30,220 bases of DNA from Anaerolinea sp. (lineage in GTDB: Bacteria > Chloroflexota > Anaerolineae > Anaerolineales > Anaerolineaceae): positions 1 to 30,220 of the forward strand of contig JARKOV010000124.1 of NCBI GenBank assembly GCA_029975965.1, written 5' to 3'. Below, one piece after another: positions 1-6,632 of this stretch (within the stretch, counting starts at the first letter, position 1; the number at the start of each line of letters is the position of its first letter). Below the pieces are notes generated by a model. It was not told the origin of the DNA and did no database searches. It worked only from the letters and a program-made list of their open reading frames with translations. Made by a program: the position numbers and the translations under genes.

Positions 1-2
1 TA

Positions 3-46
3 AAAAGGAGTGGGGGGCGGACTGCGGACCGCCCCCCACTCCTTTT
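3..46 (-). terminator. Strong intrinsic terminator of the zinc-ribbon operon
   Basis: Positions 3-20 and 29-46 form a perfect 18-bp GC-rich stem with an 8-nt loop. Read on the minus strand the stem ends in a run of T followed by A at positions 6-1, so it is a good Rho-independent terminator for the minus-strand gene whose stop codon lies at 75. On the plus strand it also ends in four T, so it may act in both directions on a gene beyond the left edge. Confidence 0.9.
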
Positions 47-74
47 GGATCACCGCACAAAGAGCCCCTTAACC

Positions 75-1214
75 TTATTCCTCTTCGAAAGCGTACAGGT
101 TGTCGATGAACACCTTGAAGCCGTCGGGGGGCATGTCTTCCCAGGTCTCGCCAAAGATGGCGGTGCGCCCGGGCGTGGCCGGATCGATGGCGACCTTGGC
201 CTCGAGCTGCCCGTTGATGTACAGGCTGATCTGCTGTGGATCGCACAACACGCGAATGGTGTTGACCGCGTGAGTCGCGGAATTCAGGTAAATCGCGGGC
301 ATCCACCAATCTTCCATGAGCATCTCGTATTCGTCGTTGCGCACCCTGCCGATGGAATATTCGCTGTTTTGCGGGTCGACCGAGACGTAATGATAGTTGT
401 TCTCGTCCTGGTAGTGGCAGATCACCCCGTAGCCGCCTTCATCGAAACCGGGCTGCACCTGCGCGTCGAACCCGACGCCGGCAGGGACGAAATCGATGGG
501 CAGATAGGCCCAGATGACGTAATCCGGCTCGAACAGGTGCAGCACGTAATGTCCATCCTGGACGCCCCAAACACGGATGTCATCCTGAACGTCGGCCCAA
601 TCATAGCGGTCAGAGGAGAAATTGTCGGCGAAGTAGGAATCGGTGCGTTGCTGTCCCACGTCGGCTGACCAATCACCGGCGTTCGGAGCCAGCTCGGGGA
701 TCGTGCCTCCCGGCAGGTCAGGAAGCGCCTCGACGGTGGGCAAGAGGGCCTCCACCGTGGCCTCCATTTCACCGGGAAGCTCCAATTCACCGATCGCCGT
801 TCCGATGGGAACCTGGAGCGGGATTTCCTCGCTGAAGGTCTCTTGCACCTTGTTGCCGGTGTTGACAAAGAAAATAACCGCCACCACAACCGCCGCGATG
901 CACAGCAGGCCCAGGCAGCCAACAGCCCCGAGGATGATCGGCAGGGCGGTCTTGCGCTTGGCCGGCTGAGGCGGTTCGTAAGCGTTTGGCTTGAGGTCCG
1001 GGTAGAAGGGCTCCGGCTCCGGCCGGCTGCCGGCAGAAGGCAGGTCGAACGGTTGGGCTGAGGCAGGTGGCGGGGTGACCGGTTCCGGTTCAGGTTGGGC
1101 TGCGGCAGCCGCGGGTGGCGCCTTGATCACCGGTTGCCCGCACGATTCGCAGAAATTGGCGCCGCTGGCCAGCGGCGCGCCGCAAAACTGGCAAAATCTC
1201 GCATTTTCTGTCAT
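75..1214 (-). CDS. Zinc-ribbon, single-TM protein with C-terminal LamG-like domain
   Basis: This 379-residue protein starts with a double-CxxC zinc ribbon (Cys 8, 11, 22, 25), followed by a Pro/Ala/Glu-rich linker to about residue 85. One strongly hydrophobic segment follows at about 88-116. The remaining 200 or so residues include an aromatic-rich C-terminal part with the alternating pattern of a concanavalin/LamG-like beta sandwich (YFADNFSS, YGVICHYQDENNYHYV, VFIDNLYAF). This predicts a cytoplasmic zinc ribbon and an extracytoplasmic carbohydrate- or ligand-binding domain. The start is supported by an AAAGGG motif just upstream. It lies 80 nt downstream of another zinc-ribbon gene on the same strand and ends in the terminator at 3-46. 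The beta-sandwich assignment rests on pattern only; the ligand is unknown. Confidence 0.85.
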   Translation of the reverse strand: MTENARFCQFCGAPLASGANFCESCGQPVIKAPPAAAAAQPEPEPVTPPPASAQPFDLPSAGSRPEPEPFYPDLKPNAYEPPQPAKRKTALPIILGAVGCLGLLCIAAVVVAVIFFVNTGNKVQETFSEEIPLQVPIGTAIGELELPGEMEATVEALLPTVEALPDLPGGTIPELAPNAGDWSADVGQQRTDSYFADNFSSDRYDWADVQDDIRVWGVQDGHYVLHLFEPDYVIWAYLPIDFVPAGVGFDAQVQPGFDEGGYGVICHYQDENNYHYVSVDPQNSEYSIGRVRNDEYEMLMEDWWMPAIYLNSATHAVNTIRVLCDPQQISLYINGQLEAKVAIDPATPGRTAIFGETWEDMPPDGFKVFIDNLYAFEEE

Positions 1215-1294
1215 TTTTAACCCTTTGCCTGCTCAAGATGGGGCGCCCGGCCGGGTGAGAAGTGCCCGAGAACCGGCTGGTGCGCGCGACGGAT

Positions 1295-1942
1295 TTAACG
1301 CACGATATCTCCATAAAGTTGTTGGAGCTGGCGCTTGACGGCGCGGGTATCCAGGTGGTTGAAGTAGAATTTCTCTTTTCCCACCGCCGTCTCGATCTCC
1401 AACCAGTAGGTGCTGACTGAATCTTCGTCCCCTTGCGCCTCGCGAACCCGGATGGAGCGGATTTGCCCGGCGTGATAGAAGGTGTTGGCCGGATTCTCGC
1501 TCAAGATCGCCGCAGGGGTCATCTGGAGGTATTGCTTGCCCGAGTTGGCGCCCAGTTGAGCGCCCCATTGCCCGAAGAAGCCCTTGCCCTGCTGCCTGGC
1601 TTCGTCCCGCGCTCTCTGCACGTTCTCTTTCATCATGGCGTTGGTTTGGGCGGCGAAGAGAATGCGCTGGTCGGTCAACACGAGGGCGAAGGCTTCGGCT
1701 TTCAATCCCATAAAGCCGGATCGGCGGCTGGCGCCGGCCAGCACTCCTACCACGGTTTCGGGCGCGACCGCCTGCGCCTGGACGGCGACTTGCGCTGCAG
1801 GAGCGGGGACGGCGGATTGCGGCCGGTGTGCCGCCAGCGGGGCCGTTCGCGCCGGGGTTGGCTTTCCACAGGCGCCGCAGAAGTTTGCCTGGGGGTTGAG
1901 CGGCTTGCCACAATGGCTGCAATATCGGCTGGCATTCGGCAT
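1295..1942 (-). CDS. Zinc-ribbon protein with PH/GRAM-like domain
   Basis: The 215-residue protein opens with a zinc ribbon whose cysteines (8, 11, 22, 25) are spaced exactly as in the downstream gene. An Ala/Pro/Gln linker follows to about residue 60. The rest has a pattern like bacterial PH or GRAM-like domains: a hydrophobic strand with ALVLTDQRILFAA, a charged helical insert, then strands around YWLEIETAVGKEKFYF. No signal peptide or membrane segment is visible, so it is probably cytoplasmic. A good Shine-Dalgarno (GAGGAG, 7 nt spacing) fixes the ATG at 1942. A possible -10 (TACAAT, minus strand, 1999-1994) lies upstream without a convincing -35. The shared ribbon and orientation suggest that the two proteins work together; the function is unknown. 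Confidence 0.85.
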   Translation of the reverse strand: MPNASRYCSHCGKPLNPQANFCGACGKPTPARTAPLAAHRPQSAVPAPAAQVAVQAQAVAPETVVGVLAGASRRSGFMGLKAEAFALVLTDQRILFAAQTNAMMKENVQRARDEARQQGKGFFGQWGAQLGANSGKQYLQMTPAAILSENPANTFYHAGQIRSIRVREAQGDEDSVSTYWLEIETAVGKEKFYFNHLDTRAVKRQLQQLYGDIVR

Positions 1943-2368
1943 CGAAGTCTCCTCTGCGCCGCGCGGCCTTTGGCGGACCGCCAGCGCAATCTTATTGTAA
2001 ACAATTTGGCAGCTCGAAAACGTGAGGTTTCATATTAATTGCAAAATTGTAGAGTCGGCTGCGAGGAGCCGCTTGCGGCGGCGCGGCAGCCTGGCTGTAT
2101 CCGCAGGGAGGCGGCACGTCTTGGCTTCACGCAGGCAATCGAGAGAGATTGCTTCGCCGCCTTTGGCGTCTCGCAAGGACGTGCCGGGGGCAGGCGCGGA
2201 GTCCTTGCGCGGGCAACAAGGGGTCCTTTCAGGATCGCTCGGATCGCATGGCGGAGATTAATGTTACAATTTTAGAACATTTGTAACTACTCAGGCTAAT
2301 GGAGAAAGGATTGCTCTTTTCCTCCGACTGCTGAGCAATTACGAGCATTTTTTCCACCGAGGTGCTGT
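1943..2368. other. Divergent intergenic region
   Basis: The 426-nt gap between the divergent zinc-ribbon and YcaQ-like genes holds no credible ORF. It contains a possible minus-strand -10 (1999-1994), a structured repeat (2113-2209, listed separately) and an AT-rich stretch. In that stretch GTTACAA at 2263-2269 is the inverted copy of TTGTAAC at 2281-2287, a possible operator about 80 nt before the plus-strand start. None of these sites is proven by the sequence alone. Confidence 0.5.
2113..2209. repeat. Structured dispersed (REP-like) repeat
   Basis: GGCACGTC at 2113-2120 pairs with GACGTGCC at 2178-2185, enclosing a smaller stem in which GCAATC pairs with GATTGC around 2134-2152. CGCAAGGAC at 2172-2180 can alternatively pair with GTCCTTGCG at 2201-2209. 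Read on the minus strand, 2180-2141 runs TTGCGAG ... GAAGCAATCTC. From memory this is the general form of a short palindromic repeat common between genes of many GC-rich bacteria. A related but degenerate piece occurs at 26663-26694. Confidence 0.55.
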
Positions 2369-3577
2369 TTGGCCGACCTGAAGCTCACCCTGCCCGCCGC
2401 CCGATTATTGTCCGTCGAAGCCCAGGGGCTGCGCCAGCCGTTGTCGCGCCCGGCGGTGAAAGAGGACGTGCTCGCGACCATTCGCCGGCTGGGCCTGTTG
2501 CAGATCGACACGATCAACATCGTCGCCCGCGCGCCCTACCTGGCGCTGTTCAGCCGCCTGGGTGATTACCAGCCCGCCTGGCTGGACGAGTTGCTGGTTG
2601 AGGGGCGCATCTTCGAGTATTGGGCGCACGCCGCCTGCTTCTTGCCCATCGAAGATTATCCCTATCACCGCCGGATTATGCTGGAAGGGCAGCGCATGTA
2701 CTACCGGGATGGCTGGTACGAGCAAAATCGCCCGGCGGTGGACGGCGTGCTCGCCCACGTCCGTGCCAACGGCGCGGTGCGCTCGGCGGATTTCGAGGGC
2801 GAGAAACGAGCGGGCGGCTGGTGGAACTGGAAGATCGAGAAGAATGCGCTGGAATACTGGTTCTCGACCGGCGACCTGATGGTCAGGCGGCGCGAGAACT
2901 TCCAGCGAGTCTACGACCTGCGCGAGCGCGTCTTGCCGGGTTGGGACGACACGCGCGCGCCATCGCCGGAGGAGGTCTATCGCAAGCTGGTGGAACGCAC
3001 CGTCCACGCGCTGGGGATCGCCCGCCCGGCCTGGGTGTGGGACTACTTCCGCTTGAACAAGGTCAAAGTGGCTGCGGCGATCAAAGAACTGGCGCGAGAA
3101 GGCCGGCTTCGCGAAGTGGCGGTGGAGGGCTGGGAAGAGCCCGCCCTGCTGCATCCCGAGCGGATCGAGCAGGCCAGGGCCGCCCTGGATGGCGGGCTGG
3201 AAGCCACCCACACCACGCTGTTGACGCCGTTCGACGCGCTGATCTCGGACCGCAAGCGCGCGCTGCAGCTCTTCAATTTCGATTACAGCATCGAGTGTTA
3301 CCTGCCCCCAGCCAAACGCAAATATGGGTATTTCGCCCTCCCGCTGCTGCACCGCGGCGCGTTCGCCGGGCGGCTGGATGCCAAGGCGTATCGAAAAGAG
3401 GGCTTTTTCGAGGTGAAGAGCCTGTACCTGGAAGAGGGTGTCACGCCAGGCGAGGAGCTGGCGGCGGCGGTTGCCGGGGCAATCCGGCGCTGCGCGGCGT
3501 GGCACGCCACGCCAGAGGTGCGCCTCGGCAGGTGCACGCCGGAGGAGTTTCGGCTGCACGTAGAGCCGCTGCTTTAG
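2369..3577 (+). CDS. YcaQ/AlkX-type DNA glycosylase (HTH_42 family)
   Basis: This 402-residue protein resembles the HTH_42 / YcaQ family, whose characterised members are DNA glycosylases that excise alkylated bases or unhook interstrand crosslinks. The N-terminal LGLLQIDTIN segment contains Gln45-Ile-Asp47, matching the Q-x-D catalytic motif of AlkX/YcaQ rather than the Q-x-Q of AlkZ. A further conserved-looking stretch is FEYWAHAACFLP. The C-terminal half carries winged-helix-like segments and ends in a region typical of the family (LLTPFDALISDRKRALQLFNFDY, YGYFALPLL). Length is normal for the family. The start is TTG at 2369 with GAGGTG 4 nt upstream, slightly tight; no better ATG exists. 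It converges on era with only 2 nt between the stop codons. A DNA-repair role fits the nearby ogt. Confidence 0.88.
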   Translation: MADLKLTLPAARLLSVEAQGLRQPLSRPAVKEDVLATIRRLGLLQIDTINIVARAPYLALFSRLGDYQPAWLDELLVEGRIFEYWAHAACFLPIEDYPYHRRIMLEGQRMYYRDGWYEQNRPAVDGVLAHVRANGAVRSADFEGEKRAGGWWNWKIEKNALEYWFSTGDLMVRRRENFQRVYDLRERVLPGWDDTRAPSPEEVYRKLVERTVHALGIARPAWVWDYFRLNKVKVAAAIKELAREGRLREVAVEGWEEPALLHPERIEQARAALDGGLEATHTTLLTPFDALISDRKRALQLFNFDYSIECYLPPAKRKYGYFALPLLHRGAFAGRLDAKAYRKEGFFEVKSLYLEEGVTPGEELAAAVAGAIRRCAAWHATPEVRLGRCTPEEFRLHVEPLL

Positions 3578-3579
3578 AT

Positions 3580-4500
3580 TTATTTCTTCGCGACCACGTA
3601 GCCTAGCTGGCGCAGCATGGTGGGGTTCTGGCGCCAGTTTTCCATCACCTTGACATGCAGGTCGAGGAAGACCGCCCGCCCGTTCATGTGCTCGATCTCG
3701 CGCCGCGCGGTGGTGCCGATGCGTTTGAGCATTTCCCCGCCTTTGCCGATCACGATGGGCTTCTGTGACTCGCGCTCGACCAGCAACGTGGCCGCGATGT
3801 AAGCGGTATCCTGGTCGCGGTCTTTGTATTCATCGATGCGCACCGCGGTGGAATGGGGCACCTCGTCTTTGAGATGACGCAGCACAGCCTCGCGAACCAG
3901 GTCGGCGGCAATGTCGCGCTCGTAGAGGTCGGTGATCTGCTCTTCGTCAAAATAAGGCGGGCCGGGGGGCAGGCGCTCGAGGATGGCCTGGAGCAGAGCG
4001 TCCACGGCGGTTCCAGCCGAAGCCGAGACCAGCAGCGCAAATGCCGCGGGATAGAGCGCCCGGTATTCGTTGAGGCGACCGGCGTGTTGTTCGGCGGGTA
4101 CGGTGTCGATCTTATTCAGCGCCAGGATCACCTGGATCGGTTCACGCGCGCCGGCTTCAGCCAACCGGGCTGCCGCCAGCTCGTCCTCCGCGTTGGGGCG
4201 GGCGCTGGCATCCACCAACCAGAGCACCACGTCGGCGTCCAGCAGCGCGTCCAACGCGACCTGGTTCATGTACTCACCCAGCTTGTGAACCGGGTTGTGG
4301 ATTCCGGGCGTGTCGACGAAGATGATCTGCGCATCCGGCAGGGTGAGGATGCCCAACTGGCGGCGGCGGGTGGTCTGCGGGCGCGGCGAAACCGCCGCGA
4401 CTTTCTGCGCCAGGAAGGCGTTCATCAACGTGGATTTGCCCACGTTGGGCCGTCCAACGACGGCGACAAATCCGGATCGAAAACGCGGGTCGAGTTCCAT
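3580..4500 (-). CDS. era: GTPase Era
   Basis: Era binds 16S rRNA near its 3' end and acts as a GTP-dependent checkpoint in 30S ribosome assembly. The 306-residue protein has the full G-motif set: G1 GRPNVGKS (16-23), G3 DTPG (63-66) and G4 NKID at about 129-132. The C-terminal KH RNA-binding domain has its GxxG loop in IGKGGEMLKRIG, followed by the typical LDLHVKVMENWR. Length is standard. It is the last gene of a minus-strand operon; its ATG directly follows the TAA of the ACT-domain gene with no spacer, which suggests translational coupling. Identification is firm. Confidence 0.97.
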   Translation of the reverse strand: MELDPRFRSGFVAVVGRPNVGKSTLMNAFLAQKVAAVSPRPQTTRRRQLGILTLPDAQIIFVDTPGIHNPVHKLGEYMNQVALDALLDADVVLWLVDASARPNAEDELAAARLAEAGAREPIQVILALNKIDTVPAEQHAGRLNEYRALYPAAFALLVSASAGTAVDALLQAILERLPPGPPYFDEEQITDLYERDIAADLVREAVLRHLKDEVPHSTAVRIDEYKDRDQDTAYIAATLLVERESQKPIVIGKGGEMLKRIGTTARREIEHMNGRAVFLDLHVKVMENWRQNPTMLRQLGYVVAKK

Positions 4501-4881
4501 TTATTCCTTTACCAGGTGCCCGGCTGCCCGCAACGCGGCGGTGGCGCTGGGCAAGGTGTGGCTTTTCACCAGGATGTAATCGGTGTCGAAGGTCGAGACG
4601 GCAAACAGGCTGATCTCGGCTTTTGCCAGGGCGCCGGCCAGCCCGGCCAACACGCCGGTCAGGCTGAAACCGAGCGGTCCGGCTACCTTGAATGCGCGCC
4701 AATCCGGCTCGTTGATCACCCCGGGCGGTACGCTGGTCTGAGAGCAGATCACCGACAATTCGTCAGTCGTGCGGGTCAGCGCAAAGAAGGGATCGCGCAT
4801 CACCCAGGCGGGCAGCGGGTCGGTAGGGCTGAGTCGGCAGATGCTAAGCGTTTGGGGTAGCAGGTGGAGGGTGAGGATCAC
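4501..4881 (-). CDS. ACT-domain protein (CASTOR/ACT_7-like)
   Basis: A 126-residue protein that resembles small stand-alone ACT-domain proteins thought to bind amino acids. Visible hallmarks are the core PLGFSLTGVLAGLAGALAKAEISLFAVSTFDTDYILVK, quoted here as one region (roughly residues 68-108), with the typical hydrophobic strand, Gly-rich turn and 'fulfilling' DTDYILV strand. I chose the GTG at 4881 because AAGGAA lies 9 nt upstream and it avoids overlap with ogt. Upstream in-frame ATG codons would add a tail that only mirrors the end of ogt. It sits 22 nt after ogt and abuts era. The ligand is unknown and a regulatory role is inferred from the fold. Confidence 0.85.
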   Translation of the reverse strand: MILTLHLLPQTLSICRLSPTDPLPAWVMRDPFFALTRTTDELSVICSQTSVPPGVINEPDWRAFKVAGPLGFSLTGVLAGLAGALAKAEISLFAVSTFDTDYILVKSHTLPSATAALRAAGHLVKE

Positions 4882-4903
4882 GGTGTTGGGTTCCTTGGGG
4901 AGT

Positions 4904-5413
4904 TCATAACGACAGGCCACCTTCCAGGCGTAGCAAGAACGCCTTGGTGCGGATGCCGTCTGGAGCGGCATAACCGCGCAGCTTGCCATCGCTGCCGACC
5001 ACGCGGTGGCAGGGGACGACGATCGGGATTGGGTTGGCAGCCATGGCGGCGCCCACCGCGCGGGCCGCTCGGGGGTTGCCGAGCTGCCCAGCGAGCTGCG
5101 CGTACGTGCGAACCTGCCCGTAGGGAATGCTACAAGCCGCCTGGAGGGCGCTCAGGCTGAAAGGGGGCAGCTCACCCCAGTCGATGGGCAGGTCAAAGCG
5201 CTCGAGGCGGCGGGCGAAATATGCCCGCAGTTGTTCGAGGGCGTGTTCCAGGTGCTCGGGGGCGTGCCCCTGCAGCCCGCCCTCCAGGGGCGCACCGATC
5301 GAGATCCCCGCCAGGCCCTGGGGCGATACTGCGATCCACAACGGCCCAATCGGTGTATCGTGCAGGGTTTTGACCCAGATCAAGCGTGGTTGGGAGAACC
5401 AGCCGGTTTGCAT
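4904..5413 (-). CDS. ogt: Methylated-DNA--protein-cysteine methyltransferase
   Basis: This protein removes the methyl group from O6-methylguanine by transferring it to its own active-site cysteine (suicide repair). The PCHRVVG active-site motif is present with Cys at about residue 135, preceded by the wing-helix segment PYGQVRTYAQLAGQLGNPRAARAVGAAMAANP and followed by the RGYAAPDGIRTKAFLL region. With about 169 residues it is the single-domain Ogt/MGMT type, lacking an Ada domain. The track start could be the ATG at 5428, but AAGGAG sits 6 nt before the ATG at 5413, so I prefer the latter. It follows the VOC gene closely and precedes the ACT and era genes in one operon. Confidence 0.95.
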   Translation of the reverse strand: MQTGWFSQPRLIWVKTLHDTPIGPLWIAVSPQGLAGISIGAPLEGGLQGHAPEHLEHALEQLRAYFARRLERFDLPIDWGELPPFSLSALQAACSIPYGQVRTYAQLAGQLGNPRAARAVGAAMAANPIPIVVPCHRVVGSDGKLRGYAAPDGIRTKAFLLRLEGGLSL

Positions 5414-5431
5414 TGCGACTCCTTGCATGGG

Positions 5432-5863
5432 TCAGACGGCCCAGACTCGCCGCCCGGATGGGTAGGGCACATTGCTACCGGTGGTGATGGTGGTGGTGAT
5501 CGGTTCGCTGTTGTCGATCAGCGAAAACAGGTTGCCTTCCGGGTCGCTGCCATCGCACATCAGCCGCCCCGCAGGGCCGGCATAGATGGGGCTCAAGCGC
5601 ACCCCGCGCGCCATCAGCTCCCGCCGCATGCCGACCAGGTCGGCCACGGTGAAAACAAAGCGGGTACGGTTGGCGGGGGGGCCGGGCTTCAGGCTGGCGT
5701 CCAGCACCAGCCGGCAGGCGCCGGTATCCAGCTCGGTTCGCGCGGCGGGTTGATCGGTAGCGGAACGGACTTCCAGGCCGAGTTGGTCGCGATAGAAGGC
5801 CGTCTCGACGGCGATGTCTTCGACGTGCAACACGATCTCGTTCAGGTGACCCAGTTCGAACAT
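5432..5863 (-). CDS. VOC (glyoxalase/bleomycin-resistance) family protein
   Basis: A 143-residue vicinal-oxygen-chelate protein. The N-terminal part LNEIVLHVEDIAVETAFYRDQLGLEV is the standard opening of this fold (beta strand with His, helix with FYRDxLGL). The second module contains FVFTVADLVGMRRELMARGV and ends with FSLIDNSEPI, where the usual 'DPEGNLFSL' metal-ligand region is present. The family includes glyoxalases, dioxygenases and antibiotic-binding proteins; nothing in this sequence tells which. The start MFEL at 5863 is chosen because the fold begins there; a GGGAA motif lies 11 nt upstream. It heads the operon VOC-ogt-ACT-era, with 18 nt to the chosen ogt start. Confidence 0.88.
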   Translation of the reverse strand: MFELGHLNEIVLHVEDIAVETAFYRDQLGLEVRSATDQPAARTELDTGACRLVLDASLKPGPPANRTRFVFTVADLVGMRRELMARGVRLSPIYAGPAGRLMCDGSDPEGNLFSLIDNSEPITTTITTGSNVPYPSGRRVWAV

Positions 5864-6000
5864 CGGTATTTGTATTCCCGTTGTGATTGTACCAAAAGAA
5901 CAGCGGATATTTGATGCAGGGTGCGATGAACGCGTCAAGATCCATCACTGCCGGGCACAACCCGGATTCGCAAGGCAGCTCACGCTCCTGCGGGTACCCT

Positions 6001-6057
6001 GGTCTCCCGGTGCGGATTGCGCCGGGAGATCAAAAGGGCGGACCTGGGTGTCCGCCC
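6001..6057 (-). terminator. Tandem hairpins, likely minus-strand terminator
   Basis: GGGCGGAC at 6036-6043 pairs with GTCCGCCC at 6050-6057; on the minus strand the stem is followed by TTTTG. Immediately beyond it 6001-6010 pairs with 6022-6031 (10 bp, one G-U). The pair lies downstream of the minus-strand genes 6288-7717 and upstream of the VOC gene, so it can end the former transcript. The rest of the 424-nt gap (5864-6287) shows no credible gene apart from the hairpin at 6146-6181. Confidence 0.65.
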
Positions 6058-6145
6058 CAACGCAGCTATCTTCCGCGTACCCCTATCAAACACGGATACA
6101 TCGATCCTGGGGATGATATGCCCGGCCCGATTGTGTAATTTACTC

Positions 6146-6181
6146 TCTGTAAAATGTGGGCTGTGCCCCACATTTTACAGA
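6146..6181. repeat. Perfect 15-bp inverted repeat / hairpin
   Basis: TCTGTAAAATGTGGG at 6146-6160 is followed by a 6-nt loop and its perfect reverse complement at 6167-6181, then a run of A. Neither strand has a T-run directly after the stem, so it is not a textbook terminator, although it lies just past the stop of a minus-strand gene. Its AT-rich arms stand out from the surrounding GC-rich DNA. It could be a terminator variant, a protein-binding site or a remnant of a small mobile element. Confidence 0.6.
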
Positions 6182-6287
6182 AAAAATGAAACACAATTCC
6201 AATCCCAGGCCTGGATGACACAGGCGCCGGAAAAATGCCGGTGGGCAACCGTAAGGCCGATAGCGGGTTGGTCCGGCATGGGTTACC

Positions 6288-6632
6288 TCATTCCCGCTCA
6301 ATCACGACGGGCTGAGACCGCTCCCCCCGCACCTCCAGGACCAGGGTGTACCTGCCTGGGCCGGGCAACAGGGAAGCGGCAGGCAGAACCCGGCGAAACT
6401 CGACGCTTTCACCGGGTGGCAGGGCGTATTCGCGCACGTCGCGCAGGCCGTTGGAGATAGCCAGCGCCCAGTTCATCGAAGGCTCGCCGTTGACCAGCAG
6501 GCTGGAGGACCAAATGCGGGTGTCGCAGGTCTGCTCGCCGGTGTTGCGCACCGTGCCGCGGATGTCCAGCGATTCTTCGCCGCCTGAAACGGTGGCGCAA
6601 ACCGACAACTCAACCGCCATCACGGCCTTCAT
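6288..6632 (-). CDS. Small beta-sandwich protein (BsuPI-like), partner of the eCIS-tag protein
   Basis: A 114-residue protein starting at ATG 6632, which overlaps the upstream stop by 4 nt (ATGA), so translation is probably coupled. The open frame extends further upstream, but that part only mirrors the other gene. The body has alternating hydrophobic strands with LDIRGTVRNTGEQTCDTRIWSS in its first half and LPPGESVEFRRVLP followed by GRYTLVLEVRGE near the end. This is an immunoglobulin-like pattern resembling BsuPI-type intracellular proteinase inhibitors and related adhesion modules. No signal peptide is visible. Two cysteines (12 and 36) are present. Role is unknown; the overlap suggests that it acts with the upstream protein. 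Confidence 0.75.
   Translation of the reverse strand: MKAVMAVELSVCATVSGGEESLDIRGTVRNTGEQTCDTRIWSSSLLVNGEPSMNWALAISNGLRDVREYALPPGESVEFRRVLPAASLLPGPGRYTLVLEVRGERSQPVVIERE

Noticed and set aside
2022..2275. Short plus-strand frames before the YcaQ-like gene
   Set aside because: They run through the structured repeat, lack ribosome-binding sites and show no protein-like composition.
4882..4989. Longer start of the ACT-domain gene
   Set aside because: It would overlap the end of ogt and gives no ACT sequence; the GTG at 4881 has a good ribosome-binding site.
5475..5960. Minus-strand frame ending in a His-rich tail
   Set aside because: Out-of-frame reading of the VOC gene; the His run comes from a GGT/GTG-rich stretch at 5480-5500.
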